Shown here one piece after another: positions 8,134 to 17,900 of a DNA stretch of 42,186 nt. A model generated the notes under the pieces. It did no database searches. It was not told the DNA's origin and saw only the letters and a list, made by a program, of their open reading frames with translations. The translations under genes were made by a program, and so were the position numbers. Origin of the DNA: JBBIQS01 sp037442205 (GTDB lineage Bacteria > Myxococcota > Myxococcia > Myxococcales > UBA5297); contig JBBIQS010000071.1 in the NCBI GenBank assembly GCA_037442205.1, forward strand, positions 1 through 42,186, in the 5' to 3' direction. Position 1 is the stretch's first letter. Each line of letters begins with the position of its first letter.

Positions 8134-9132
8134 TCAGCCTTCCGGCGTCGCTTCCGGGGACGGCGCGGCGGCCGACGCGCCCTGGCGCCCGAAACGCACC
8201 AGGTAGCCGGCCAGCAGCCCCAGCAGCGACAGGCCCAGCGCCAGCTTCAGCGGGCCGGGGAACAGGCGGCCAGGCGAGACGAAGGACTCCACCAGCGCGA
8301 TGGCCAGAAACAGCGGCGCGGTCCCCAGGATCAGGTGCAGCGCGCGCCGGCTGCGCTCGCGCAGCGCCTCGCCGCGGCTCAACTCGCCCGGCGCCCAGAG
8401 GGCGGAGGCCAGCAGCAATCCGGCCTGTCCAGCCAGCAGCAGGCTGGCGATCTCCACGAAGCCGTGGGCCACCACGAAGCCCAGCAGCGACAATCCCAGC
8501 TTGGCGTCGAAGCACAGCGCCAGCACCGCCCCCAGGTGCAGGCCGTTGAAGAAGAGCAGCGCCGCGGTCCCGACCCCGAAGGTCAGGCCGAGGGCGAAGA
8601 GGGTCAGCGCCACCGAGAGGTTGTTGATGGCGATCCGGCTCCCCAGCACCGAGGGAGTCGCCGCCGAGAGCGCGTGGTCGGTCCACAGCTCGCCCTGCTC
8701 GACGCTCTCGCGGATGCCTTCGGGCACCACCGCCGCCACCGAGCTCGGCTCGGCCAGCCCGGCAAACAACCCCAGCAGCGCCCCGCCGACGAAGATCGCC
8801 AGCGCCAGCAGGAACAGCGGCCGCTCGCGCCAGAAGGCCTGCGGGAAGAGGGCGCCATACAGCTCCCGCAGCGCGCGAGCAGGTCTCCGCTCGCGCTGGT
8901 AGACCGCCTGGTAGCCTCGCGCGCAGAGCTGGTTGAGGTACGCCAGCGCCTCCGAGCCGGGATAGGTCGTCCGCGCCCTCGCGAGATCGGTCGAAGCCCG
9001 GCGGTAGAGCCGGTCGAGTTCCTGCAATTCGGCCAGCGAGAGCTTGCGCGCGGCCAGTCCATCGATCAGCGACGACAGCCGCTGCCACTGGACCTTGCGG
9101 CGCTGCACGAATTGGGGAAGCGGTTCAGCCAC
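8134..9132 (-). CDS. SpoIIM/stage II sporulation protein M-like membrane protein
   Basis: This is a 332-residue polytopic protein. A cytoplasmic helical N-terminus (about 1-100, with RRASTDLARARTTYP) precedes five or six membrane segments, including LFLLALAIFVGGALLGLFAG and the GFVVAHGFVEIASLLLAGQA region typical of the SpoIIM (DUF95) family. In non-sporulating bacteria this family is usually encoded next to RDD proteins and MoxR/DUF58/DUF4129 genes, and its function there is not settled. It overlaps the upstream RDD gene by 8 bp, so the two are translationally coupled. The MoxR/DUF58 partners are not present in this window. Confidence 0.88.
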   Translation of the reverse strand: MAEPLPQFVQRRKVQWQRLSSLIDGLAARKLSLAELQELDRLYRRASTDLARARTTYPGSEALAYLNQLCARGYQAVYQRERRPARALRELYGALFPQAFWRERPLFLLALAIFVGGALLGLFAGLAEPSSVAAVVPEGIRESVEQGELWTDHALSAATPSVLGSRIAINNLSVALTLFALGLTFGVGTAALLFFNGLHLGAVLALCFDAKLGLSLLGFVVAHGFVEIASLLLAGQAGLLLASALWAPGELSRGEALRERSRRALHLILGTAPLFLAIALVESFVSPGRLFPGPLKLALGLSLLGLLAGYLVRFGRQGASAAAPSPEATPEG

Positions 9133-9856
9133 GGCCCACCAGCTTGCGCAGCAGCGCCTCCGCCGACTCCACGTTCTCCGGCGCCGGCTGCGCCGGAAGG
9201 CGGCCGGCGAAGGAGGTCGCCAGCTGGAGCGCCAGCTTCACCCGCGCCTCGCGCTCGAGCCGCGTTGCGCGGTCGAGGAATCCGCAGACGAGCTCGAACT
9301 CCTGGCTGCTCAGGTGCGCCGAAGACTGGACCGCCGACTCGTAGCGCGACAGGTCCGCCTGCCGCTCGCGTACCACCAGCGTCCCGGCGAGCAGGTCGCC
9401 CAGCCGCCGGCTCTTGCCGTCGATGAGCATCGCCAGCAGGCCGGCGCCGTAGAACAGCGGGAGGAAGTCGGCGGCGCGGGCCAGGTTGCGCAGCGCCGCC
9501 TCGGGGAATCCCTCGGGGGCGCCGTCGAGGCGGACCACGCGGATTCGCAGCGCCCGCTTGCCCGGCGTGCAGCCGGCCATCAGCGACTCGCAGGTGACCC
9601 AGTAGCCCCACTGGACGAAGAAGAAGCCGGCGCCGATCGCCACCTGCACCAGCGAGTCGAGGGCGCGCAGCTCGTCGAGGCTGACCCCGCGCTTCTGGAA
9701 CAGCGAGCCGACGAACCCCAGGGTGATCCAGAAAGTGAAGAGGATCAGCCCGTCCACGAGCCAGGCCAGGATTCGCGTCCCCAGGCCGGCCACGTCGAGG
9801 TCGAGCGCCACCCGCTCCGGGGTCTCGACCGTCAGCCTGTCGTGCGAGGCGAGCAT
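9125..9856 (-). CDS. RDD family membrane protein
   Basis: This is a 243-residue protein with an RDD domain. The family motif region is LGTRILAWLVDGLILFTFW (about 26-44), followed by further membrane spans and the conserved TPGKRALRIRVV segment. RDD proteins are thought to be transport-related membrane proteins. The C-terminal 70 residues are a soluble helical extension. ATG 9856 (MLASHDRLTVETPE) is preferred to an in-frame codon 30 residues upstream: family alignment normally begins just before the VETPE segment, and a -10-like TATCCT ends 8 nt before this ATG. It pairs with the overlapping SpoIIM-like gene. Confidence 0.88.
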   Translation of the reverse strand: MLASHDRLTVETPERVALDLDVAGLGTRILAWLVDGLILFTFWITLGFVGSLFQKRGVSLDELRALDSLVQVAIGAGFFFVQWGYWVTCESLMAGCTPGKRALRIRVVRLDGAPEGFPEAALRNLARAADFLPLFYGAGLLAMLIDGKSRRLGDLLAGTLVVRERQADLSRYESAVQSSAHLSSQEFELVCGFLDRATRLEREARVKLALQLATSFAGRLPAQPAPENVESAEALLRKLVGRG

Positions 9857-9864
9857 CGGTGCCG

Positions 9865-9870
9865 AGGATA
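9865..9870 (-). promoter_or_regulatory. -10-like hexamer TATCCT, 8 nt before ATG 9856
   Basis: On the minus strand TATCCT is followed by CGGCACCG and ATG, with no Shine-Dalgarno sequence. It is a probable promoter for a leaderless RDD/SpoIIM transcript. Confidence 0.5.
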
Positions 9871-9902
9871 GCACCCGAGCGATCGCGAACCGCGAAGGCC
9901 GC

Positions 9903-11432
9903 CTACTCGACGGGATACCTGGCGGCCAGGTCCGGGGGAACCGCATTCTCCGAGGCGATCCGGCCGAACACCGCCGCGCCCTTGCGCGCCACGCGCGGCT
10001 TCGCCGGATCGTCGGGGTTCACGGCGTAGAGGCCGAACTTGATGTTCATGCCGTGGTTCCACTCGTAGTTGTCGAGGAGCGACCAGTAGAAGTAGCCCTC
10101 CACCGGCGCGCCGTCGCGAATCGCCCGGCGAACCCAGGAATTGGTCTGCACCACCCAGCCCGCCCCGGTCTCGTCGTCGTTGGGATCCTCGGCGCCGGTC
10201 TCGGTGACGACGAGCGGGACTCCGTGCTTCTTGGCGTCCATCAGGACCTCGTAGAGGCCCTTCGCGTAGTGCATGTCGTACTGGAGGGTCAGCATGTTGG
10301 CGGTCAGCAGCGGGCTGAGGTCGGGGGCCAGCGAGCTGTCGAGCCCCTCGGTCACCAGGCGCACGTAGTAGTTGATCCCCAGGTAGTCCATGCGGTTGGC
10401 GAGGTCGTCGCGATGGACGATCTGCTTGTCGAAGTTCTCGTCCACGTCGCCGTGGATGACCGCGTTCAGGAAGACGTCGTTCATCAGGTAGAGCAGGTTG
10501 ACCGTGGCGCGCTTGTCGAGGTCGCCGTGCGGATTCTTCGGCGCCACCGCCTGCAGGTTGTAGACGATGCCCACCCGCGCCGGCTGGCCGTCGCCGTCGG
10601 CGTCCTCGGTGTCGTTGGCGTGAACCGCGTCGTACATGCGGGCATGTGCCTCGACCATCGCCCAGACCACGGCCCTGGTCTCCGGGATCTTGAACGACAG
10701 CCCCGGGGGATGGGTGCGGACCTCGGACGGGAAGAGGTAGCCGGCCAGCGCCACCGCGGTGAACGGCTCGTTCAAGGTGGCCCACTGGTCCACCTCGCCG
10801 CCGAACTCTTTGGCCACGAAGCCGGCGTATTTGGCGATCTCGCGGACGGTCAGGTCCTTGTCGAGCCAACCGCGCGGCGAGCAGGTGGCGAGGTCCTTGT
10901 GGCACCCGACCGCATCGTGGATCCAGGAAGGCAAGGTGTAGTGGTTGATCGTGACCAGCGGCTTGAGGCCGCGCGCCTTCATCGCCGCGAACACCGAGTG
11001 ATAGAAGGCCAGCGCCTCCTGGCTGGCCGCCTGCCGCAGCGCGTCCTGGCCGTCGATTCCCACGGTGGAGGTGGGAAAGATGCGGCTCCACTCGAGCGAG
11101 AGGCGCAGCGAGTTGCTGTGCAGCTCCTTGGAGGCGCGGTCGAGGTCCTGAGGGTAGAGCTCGAAGAACCCCGGGCCCTTCGACGGCGGCTGGCCGGAGA
11201 GATGGAGCGAGGAATCGCCGCTCAGGTCGGGGTTGGTGACGTAGGCGTACCAGTCCGAGTGCCGGTCCTCGCATTGCTCGGCGGGAAGGGTCGGGCAGCC
11301 CATGTCCACCTGAAACCCGGCGATCGCGGTGCCGAAGAGAAATCCCTTGGGGAAGGCGTCGGGGTTGCCGCTGTTGCCGGCGCAGGCGAAGGCCAGTCCG
11401 AGCACCGCGAAGTGGCGAAGCGGATAGCGCAT
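9903..11432 (-). CDS. Exported glycoside hydrolase family 1 (beta-glucosidase-like)
   Basis: This is a 509-residue GH1 enzyme. The acid/base Glu222 lies in TLNEP and the nucleophile Glu411 in VVTETGA (the usual motif is TENG). FLFGTAIAGFQ near the N-terminus and YWSLLDNYEW near residue 450 are GH1 hallmarks. A hydrophobic leader ends in AFACAGN; Cys17 could be lipidated but the lipobox is not canonical. The length is at the upper end for the family, with extra loops (about 270-310). Expected activity is hydrolysis of beta-linked glucosides or related sugars outside the cytoplasm. ATG 11432 has GAGGAGG ahead of it. An in-frame codon 17 residues upstream lacks such a site and would spoil the leader. 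Confidence 0.9.
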   Translation of the reverse strand: MRYPLRHFAVLGLAFACAGNSGNPDAFPKGFLFGTAIAGFQVDMGCPTLPAEQCEDRHSDWYAYVTNPDLSGDSSLHLSGQPPSKGPGFFELYPQDLDRASKELHSNSLRLSLEWSRIFPTSTVGIDGQDALRQAASQEALAFYHSVFAAMKARGLKPLVTINHYTLPSWIHDAVGCHKDLATCSPRGWLDKDLTVREIAKYAGFVAKEFGGEVDQWATLNEPFTAVALAGYLFPSEVRTHPPGLSFKIPETRAVVWAMVEAHARMYDAVHANDTEDADGDGQPARVGIVYNLQAVAPKNPHGDLDKRATVNLLYLMNDVFLNAVIHGDVDENFDKQIVHRDDLANRMDYLGINYYVRLVTEGLDSSLAPDLSPLLTANMLTLQYDMHYAKGLYEVLMDAKKHGVPLVVTETGAEDPNDDETGAGWVVQTNSWVRRAIRDGAPVEGYFYWSLLDNYEWNHGMNIKFGLYAVNPDDPAKPRVARKGAAVFGRIASENAVPPDLAARYPVE

Positions 11433-11572
11433 GGCGCCTCCTCGAGAGGGAGGAGAAACGGTAACACGCCGGGCCCGCCCCAAGGCCCATCCGCCGCCGG
11501 TCTGCTAATTTCCCTGCGCTGTCGAATTCCGCGCCGCCGCACGGCGTCGTGGTGCGGATCAGGAGGTCCCCG

Positions 11573-12646
11573 ATGCTCGCGCTGCTCTTGAGCCTTCAGC
11601 TGCTGCCGTTCCCGGTCGTCTCCGAGAAGCTCGATCTAAAGTGCGCTCCCGTGACCGAGGAGCAAGGGCGCGCGCTGCTCGTGCGCAACCCGGCCTGGGC
11701 CGACGGAGAGCACCCTCGGCTCGAGCTGTGCGGCCGGATCTCGCTGGGCGGGACTCGCTGGGGCGTGCTGGTCCGCGAGGTCGGCAAGGGGATGGTCCTC
11801 GACCGAGAAATGGTGTTCGTGGTGGTGGTCTCGAGCGAGGGGACGCGCCTCGACGAGCTGCCGTTCTCGGGGTCCGAGGATCTGGAGGGCGGCAGCGGCT
11901 CGCAGCGGCGCAGCGGGACCTTGGCCGCCGACGGCCGCGCCGTGATGAAGGTCTCTCACACCATGCCGACCGAGGAGCGCGAGGTCGAGGTCTGGCAGCT
12001 CTCGACGGCCGGCCGCTGGGAGCTGCAGGTCGAGCGCCCCGACGGCGAGCAGCCATCGGTTTCCGAGTCCTGTCTCGCCTACGACGGCCACTACGAAGTC
12101 GCGCCGCTGATGCGGGTGCGCGCCGGCATCCCGGGCGGCAAGGTGAATTTCCAGAAGAAGGCCGAGCCCTGCGCCGCCGGCTGCCCGTCTCGCGAGAAGG
12201 CCTATCTCGTTCCCGGCGACGTGGTCTTCGCCGGCCCCGAGCTGCGCGGCCACCGCTGCGCCTACTACGGCACCGCCAAGGGCGAGATCGTGGCCGGCTT
12301 CCTCCCCCCGGACGCCCTCGAGGAGGCCCAGGAAACGGGCATCATCGATTCGAAATTCCTCGCCGGCACCTGGGTTTCGCTGGGCGAAAACCCGATCACC
12401 TTCAAGGCCGCGGACGGCAACGCGATCCACGCCCAAGGCAAGGCGGTGTGGCGGGGACCCGCCGACGCACACCTCGGCTCCTTTTCCGCGACCGCCGTGC
12501 CCCGCGGCGAATCCATGACCCTGGTCGATGAAGCCTGCGAGGTCCGCGTCCGGCGCCGCGGCCCCTACCTTCTGGTCGACGACAACCTGCATTGCGGCGG
12601 AGTCAACGTGCGCTTCCGGGGCATCTACGTGAAGAAGGCGCGATAG
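11573..12646 (+). CDS. Exported protein of unknown function (357 aa)
   Basis: A signal peptide (MLALLLSLQLLPFPVVS) precedes a mostly beta protein with scattered Cys pairs (DLKCAP, LELCGR, PCAAGC). A region around residues 200-250 (KAYLVPGDVVFAG, RCAYYGTAKGEIVAGFLP) resembles an SH3-like module with a surface-binding role. The C-terminus (about 260-357) resembles small lipocalin-like or lysozyme-inhibitor-like beta domains, but I cannot assign a family. ATG 11573 follows AGGAGG at good spacing. TAATTT at 11506-11511 is a possible -10 element. It is transcribed divergently from the GH1 gene. Confidence 0.78.
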   Translation: MLALLLSLQLLPFPVVSEKLDLKCAPVTEEQGRALLVRNPAWADGEHPRLELCGRISLGGTRWGVLVREVGKGMVLDREMVFVVVVSSEGTRLDELPFSGSEDLEGGSGSQRRSGTLAADGRAVMKVSHTMPTEEREVEVWQLSTAGRWELQVERPDGEQPSVSESCLAYDGHYEVAPLMRVRAGIPGGKVNFQKKAEPCAAGCPSREKAYLVPGDVVFAGPELRGHRCAYYGTAKGEIVAGFLPPDALEEAQETGIIDSKFLAGTWVSLGENPITFKAADGNAIHAQGKAVWRGPADAHLGSFSATAVPRGESMTLVDEACEVRVRRRGPYLLVDDNLHCGGVNVRFRGIYVKKAR

Positions 12647-12706
12647 GCCGGGATCGATTTCCCACTTCCCGGCAACCAATCGCTCCACCCACTGCGGAGA
12701 ACTGAA

Positions 12707-13177
12707 ATGCGCTCACTTTTCGCCATCTTGGCCTTGGCGACAGCCCTCGTCCCGACGGCGAGCCTGGCCGAGGACAACCAGCAGGCCCTCGACGACTGCA
12801 TCGCGGCCTGGGGCAAGCAGTCGCCCTTCCGCAAGGGCACGCCCGCCGACGGGACCATCGCCCCCGGGGTCAAGGTCTTCGGGCTCGGGCAGAGCAAGGG
12901 CATCGACGATCCCGCCACCGACAAGCCGCGGCTGGTGCTGGTGCGCCCGGCGGTCAACGTGATGGGCAAGAGCACCATCAGGCTGTCGAACCCCAACGGC
13001 TGGTACTGCTTCCGCGCCAACGTGACGGTGATCGGCAAGCTGGAGATCGAGGCCCAGTGCACGGCGCACATCGCCAGCGCCCGCGAGTCGGGCACCACGG
13101 TGGGGGCCGCCGACGAGAGCGACAAGGGCGTGGCGGTCTTCGGCGCCCTGCGGGTGAAGCGGTTCGGCTGCCCATGA
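12707..13177 (+). CDS. Secreted protein of unknown function (156 aa)
   Basis: A signal peptide (MRSLFAILALATALVPTASLA) is followed by a compact mature domain. It contains a PAVNVMGKSTIRLSNPNGWY strand region and three Cys (CIAAWG, CFRAN, QCTAHI) plus a final GCP. The block RPAVNVMGKS...YCFRANVTVIGKLEIEAQC looks like a repetitive beta-sheet or beta-helix-like fold, as seen in bacterial polymer-forming or adhesin fragments. I do not recognise the family. GGAG lies 7 nt before the ATG. It lies among other small secreted proteins on the same strand. Confidence 0.75.
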   Translation: MRSLFAILALATALVPTASLAEDNQQALDDCIAAWGKQSPFRKGTPADGTIAPGVKVFGLGQSKGIDDPATDKPRLVLVRPAVNVMGKSTIRLSNPNGWYCFRANVTVIGKLEIEAQCTAHIASARESGTTVGAADESDKGVAVFGALRVKRFGCP

Positions 13178-13241
13178 CTGCCCGGCACGCGGATCTCCCG
13201 CAGCACACGAGAACGGCGCGAGGCCGCTCTGGAGCGCGAAG

Positions 13242-13790
13242 ATGATGATTGGTCTCTTGGCGATGGCGATCCTGGGGCAGGTTCCGCAGGCCAGCTGCCT
13301 GTCGCAGTACGGGCAGACCGCCTGTGGCTACGGCTGCGTGGCGCAGTACGGCCAGGTGAAGTGCGCGCAGACGCCGCAAGGGGCGTGCAAGGCCGAGTAC
13401 GGGAACATCACCTGTTGGGATCCTCCGCCGCAGGCCGCCCCGCCGCCGGCACCGCCCTACTACGCCAGCCCGGCGCCGGCGCCCCAGTCCACGTGCCTGT
13501 CGCAGTATGGGCAGACGGCGTGCGGCTTCGCCTGCGTAGCGCAGTACGGCCAGGTGAAATGCGCGCGCACTCCGCAGGGCGCCTGCAAGGCCCAGTACGG
13601 GCAGATCACTTGCTGGGACCCTCCGATGCAGACCCCGGGCGCGCCGCCGGCGCAGTGCCTGTCGCAGTACGGGCAGACGGTGTGCGGCTACGGCTGTGTC
13701 GCCCAGTACGGGCAGATTCGCTGCGCCAGCTCGCCGGCCGGAAGGTGCCAGGCCTCGGGCGGGCAGATCCAGTGCTGGGATGGCCGCTAG
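13242..13790 (+). CDS. Secreted Cys-rich QYGQ-repeat protein
   Basis: This is a 182-residue secreted protein built from three about 44-residue repeats (19-62, 85-128, 139-180), separated by Pro/Ala-rich linkers. Each repeat holds three sub-units of the form QYGQ-x2-C (for example SQYGQTACGYGC, AQYGQVKC and AEYGNITCWDPP), giving nine QYGQ-like motifs and regular Cys spacing. The repeats are also recognisable at DNA level, so they arose by tandem duplication. A short leader (MMIGLLAMAILGQVPQA) precedes the first repeat. The regular Cys suggests disulfide-linked modules and a structural or surface role; no function is known to me. GGAG lies upstream of the ATG. Confidence 0.8.
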   Translation: MMIGLLAMAILGQVPQASCLSQYGQTACGYGCVAQYGQVKCAQTPQGACKAEYGNITCWDPPPQAAPPPAPPYYASPAPAPQSTCLSQYGQTACGFACVAQYGQVKCARTPQGACKAQYGQITCWDPPMQTPGAPPAQCLSQYGQTVCGYGCVAQYGQIRCASSPAGRCQASGGQIQCWDGR

Positions 13791-13829
13791 GCTGTCGTCA
13801 CGGTCCAAACTTCAAGGAGCCCGCCCCTG

Positions 13830-14685
13830 ATGCGACCGTTCTCATACATCGTCTTCGGTTGCGCGCTGACCACCTCCCTCGGCGTGCTGGCGGCCGACAA
13901 GGCGCCGACCGCGCCTCCTCCGGGCGCGCCGGTCGCGCGCCAGGCCGCCTCGACCTTCGAGGCCAAGCCGAATCACGAATCCCGCGCCGTCAACCGGACC
14001 TTCCGGCACCTGCGCGATTCCCAAAGGCTGCTCGAGGTGACCGAGGACGTCTCCACCGGCCTCTATGAAGGCGAGCGGGGTACGGTGCAGGTCCTGGCCT
14101 TTGCCGAGCTTTCCGGGCCAGCCGCCAAACCGATCTGGCAGGCCCGCGCCGACGGCTCGGCCTTCGTCATGGGGGACGGAGGTTTTTCCGGGGTCTTCGC
14201 CATCGTGAAGCACGGCTGCTGGCGGCAACCTGAGCACCTACAACTACTTCCAGCTGGCGGATGGACGCCCCTTGCTTCAGTCGTCCTTTCCCGTCATCCG
14301 CATCGCGAGCAACGAGACGCACTGGTATGGACTCGAGAGCAACTACTCCTTCCGCCTGCCTGAACAGGCTGCGGGCGATTCCCTCGTCTACGGCGCGTTC
14401 GTCCATCGCACGCAGAAGGGAACCGAGGAACGGCTGGTCCTGCGGGTCACCGCCCAGGGCGACGATCTCAAGCCGCTCTCGTTCGACCTTCTGAGGGATG
14501 GCGAGGTCGCGATCATCCCCGACAACGTGGACTGCGGCTCCACGGACAAGCCTCGATGCGCGCTCCGGGTCAAATTGCTCAACCTCGCCAAGGGCACCGA
14601 ACATGAACTGACGATCGAGCTGGCAAAGGACGGCCGATTGTCGCGCCCTCCCAGGATGCGGACGCTGCCGCCTGCCGATCCCTGA
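13830..14685 (+). pseudogene. Exported protein gene interrupted by a frameshift near 14220
   Basis: The first frame starts at ATG 13830 (AAGGAG upstream) with a signal peptide (MRPFSYIVFGCALTTSLGVLA). It reads sensibly to FAIVKHGC at about 14219 and then turns into unlike sequence. The +1 frame takes over exactly there with GGNLSTYNYFQLADGRPLL and continues to the stop at 14685. Joined, the product is about 284 residues. An extra T at 14220 or two missing bases would explain the shift. It may be a sequencing or assembly error, a true mutation, or much less likely programmed frameshifting, as there is no slippery heptamer. The family is not recognised; KHGCxGG followed by a FQLADGRPLL strand resembles exported beta-propeller-like proteins. 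Confidence 0.72.
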
Positions 14686-14715
14686 CGCGGCTTCCTGGCG
14701 TGTGAGCGACCTCCG

Positions 14716-14949
14716 ATGCCGGATTCGCCCGGCCCCCGGGTATCTATCCGCGTGGCGCCCGCGAACGAGCCCAGGCCGGCCAACTTCCAGGCTCTCTACG
14801 AGCTATCGAGCGACCACGTCTGGCGACGCCTTCGCCGGCTCGGAGTGCGCGAGGCCGACCTCGAGGACGCCGCTCAGGACGTCTTCCTGATCGCCGCCGG
14901 CCGGCCGTCCTGTGGCACGACCCACCACCTCTACTGCTTCGAGCAGTAG
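14716..14949 (+). pseudogene. Truncated ECF sigma factor (region 2 fragment)
   Basis: This 77-codon frame begins ATG 14716. Residues 24-60 (FQALYELSSDHVWRRLRR and LGVREADLEDAAQDVFLIA) match sigma-70 region 2 of ECF sigma factors, including the DLEDAAQDVF core-binding helix. Homology stops abruptly at about residue 60. The following AGRPSCGTTHHLYCFEQ is unrelated, and regions 2.4 and 4, needed for promoter recognition, are absent. No second piece is found in other frames nearby. The break lies about 35 bp from the 3' end of the convergent giant kinase gene, so loss of the C-terminus may have come with that gene's arrival. It is probably non-functional. Confidence 0.7.
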
Positions 14950-14983
14950 GAGCGCCCGAGTTGCCGACGGCCGGAGCTCGACC

Positions 14984-17900
14984 TCAGAGCGACGCCGTCG
15001 CCTCCTCCCCGCCCTCGCCCGCCAGCGGAAGAGCGAAGAAGAAGGTCGTCCCCTTCCCTTCCTCGCTCTCCAGCCAGATGCGCCCGCCATGGCGCTCGAT
15101 GGTCAGCTTGCTCAGGTACCGGGTCAGCCCGACCACGCCGCGGTAGCCCGCGACCCCCGACGGCAGCGGCTCGTAGAACGGCTCGAAGACGTGGGGCTGC
15201 CGCTCCTTGGGGATGCCCAGCCCGTGGTCGCGCACCGAGGCCAGCGCCTCACCTCCCTGCGACCAGACGCGAAGCTCGATCTCCCCGCCGCCGGGCGAGG
15301 CCTCGCTGGCGTTCTCCAGCAGGCTGACCAGCACCTCGTCCAGGCGCTCGCGGTCCGCCTCCACCGGCACCGGCCCCTCGCGGCGAATGACCAGCCGCTG
15401 GCTCGGGCTGACGAGCTCCCGGTGGTGCAGCGCCTGAGCGGCCAGCTCGCCCAGGTCGAAGCGGCTGCGCGCCAATTCTGGCGCCCGGTGGAAGCGAACC
15501 GCCCCGAGCATCTCCTGCACCCGCCGGCTGATGCGGTGCGTCTGGGCCTCGACCACCCTCAGGGCGCGCTCCTGGCGCTGGTCCGGGTTCCAGCGCAGCA
15601 GCAGCTCGGCGTAGCCCTGGATCGTGGTCACCGGCGTCTTGAGCTCGTGCGCCGCCGCCGAGATGAACTCCTCGCGCAGCCGCTGCTGCGCCCTGATCGG
15701 CGTGATGTCCTGGAACGCCAGCACCGCGCCCGCCACCCGCCCCTCGAGGTCGCGGATGGGAGCCGAGTTGGCCAGGATGCTCACCTCTCGGCCCGAGGGA
15801 TGGCTCAGCAGCATCTCCACTCCCTCCAGCGACTCGCCCTTGAGCGAGCGGAAGATCGGCAACTGCTCGGCGGGGATGGGCTCGCCGCTGGGCAGGCGCA
15901 GCTCGAGGACCCGCACCCGCTCGGAGACGCGTGGCTCGGTCGAGTCGAACCTCCGGCCGACGATTGTCTCTGCCGCCCGGTTGTACAGAGCCAGCTGCCC
16001 CTCGGGCGCGAGGAAGAACACGATCCCGACCGGCGCGGTGTCGAGGACCACCATCAGGCGGCCGCGCTCCCGCTCCACGTCCTGCAACAGCCGCTCACGC
16101 TCCCGCTCGGCCTGCTTGCGCTCCTCCCGGGCGCGCAGTGCGCCGATGCCGAACGCGAGGTCCCCGGCCAGCTCCTCCAGCAGCCGGATCTCGGCGGGCG
16201 TGATGGCGTAGGCCATGGAGGAGTAGATGAGCAGCACCCCGAACGGCTTGCCGGACTCGTTCTTGAGCGGCAGGGCGATGCCCGACCGGTAGCCCCGGCC
16301 CAGCGCCGCCTGGCGCCACAGGCCCCTCTGCGGGTCGCTGGCGAAATCCTGGACATAGAGGAGCTCGCCGCTGCGGATCACCTTGCCCACAGGCCCAAGT
16401 CCCCGTTCGCTGTCCTCCGACCAGGAGAGCCTGGCCTGCTCGATGTACCCGCTGTCGAGCCCAGCCCAGGCGACCGGGCGGATGGTCTTGTCAGGGTCGT
16501 CCTCCGCGTAGCCCACCCACGCCATCCGATAGCCCGCTCCCTCGCAGACGATGCGGCAGATGTCTTGGAGCAGGGCCTTCTCGTCCACGGCCCGCATCAG
16601 CACCTGGTTGCAGTCGCTGATGGCTCGCAGCTCGCGGTTCAGGCGCATCAGCGACTCCTCGGCCTGCTTGCGCTCGGAGATGTCGCGCGCCAGCGCCAGG
16701 TTGTAACCCTGGCCGTCGTAGACGAAGTACGAGGCGTTGATCTCCACCGGGATCATCCGGCCGTCCTTCGCCCGGTGGTTCCCCTCGAACCTCAGAGAGC
16801 CCTCGGTCTGCAGCTTCTCCCAGTGCTCGGGCCAGTGCTCCAGCGGGAAGTCGGGGTCGACGTCGGCCACCCCCATTCCCAGCAGCTCATCCCGCGAGTA
16901 GCCGAGCGCTCGGCACGACTGTTCGTTGACGTAGTGGAAGCGCGCCCTCTCGTCGATGAGGAACGCGGATTCGCGCACGTTGTCCAGGGAGTGGCTCATC
17001 AGCGCCGCGGCCCTCTCGGCGCGCTTGCGCTCGATGCGCGAGCGCAGCACGCGGATGCCGAAGGCGAGGTCTGCCGCCAGCTGCTCCAGCAACCGCATCT
17101 CCGCGGCGGCGAAGGCCTGCGGCTCGGCCGAGTAGATCCCGAAGGCTCCGAAGGGGACGCCGCGCTCGTCCTTGAGCGGGAAGGCGACCAGGGAACGGTA
17201 GCCGCGCTTCTGCGCCGCCTCCCGCCAGCGGGCCACCGACGGCGCGAAGAAGTCCCCGACCGAGACCGGGGCCGCGCCGCGGATCGCCGTACCCATCGGG
17301 CCGCGGCCGGCCTCGGTGTCCGCCCAGCTGACGTCGGCGGTGGCGAGGTAGCCGTCCTCGAACCCCGCCCAGGCCACCGGCCGGACCGACCTGGCCTCGT
17401 CGTTCTCCGCGTAGCCGACCCAGGCGAAGCGGTACCCGGCCTCGTCGCAGACGATGCGGCAGATTTCGCTGAGCAAGTCCTGCTCGTCCGCCGCGCGCAT
17501 CAGCACCTGGCTGCAGCTGCTGATGGCCTGCAGTTCTCGATTCAGGCGCTGCAGCGACTCCTCGGCCCGCTTGCGCTCGCTGATGTCGGTGATCATCGCG
17601 AACGCGCCCTGGTAGCCGTTGGCCTCGTCGATGATCGGGCTGGCGGAGATCAGGGTCAGCACCGCCTTTCCGTCCTTGCGGCGGAATTGGCGTTCGTAGA
17701 CCTCGGCGATCCCTCGCCGGCGGTTCTCCATCCTCTGGCGATGGTCGGAGAGCTCCTCCTCGAACACGAAGTCAGCGAGCGGCCGGCCCAGCATCTCCTC
17801 GGGGGCATAGCCGAGCATCTCCGCCATCCGGGCGTTGACGAACGTGGTCCGGGTGTCGGGCGCCAGCGCCCACACGCCTTCGTTGGCGGTGTCCACCATG

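Noticed and set aside
13299..13790. Repeated DNA blocks, first taken for a CRISPR or satellite
   Set aside because: The repeats are in frame and encode the QYGQ/Cys protein modules.
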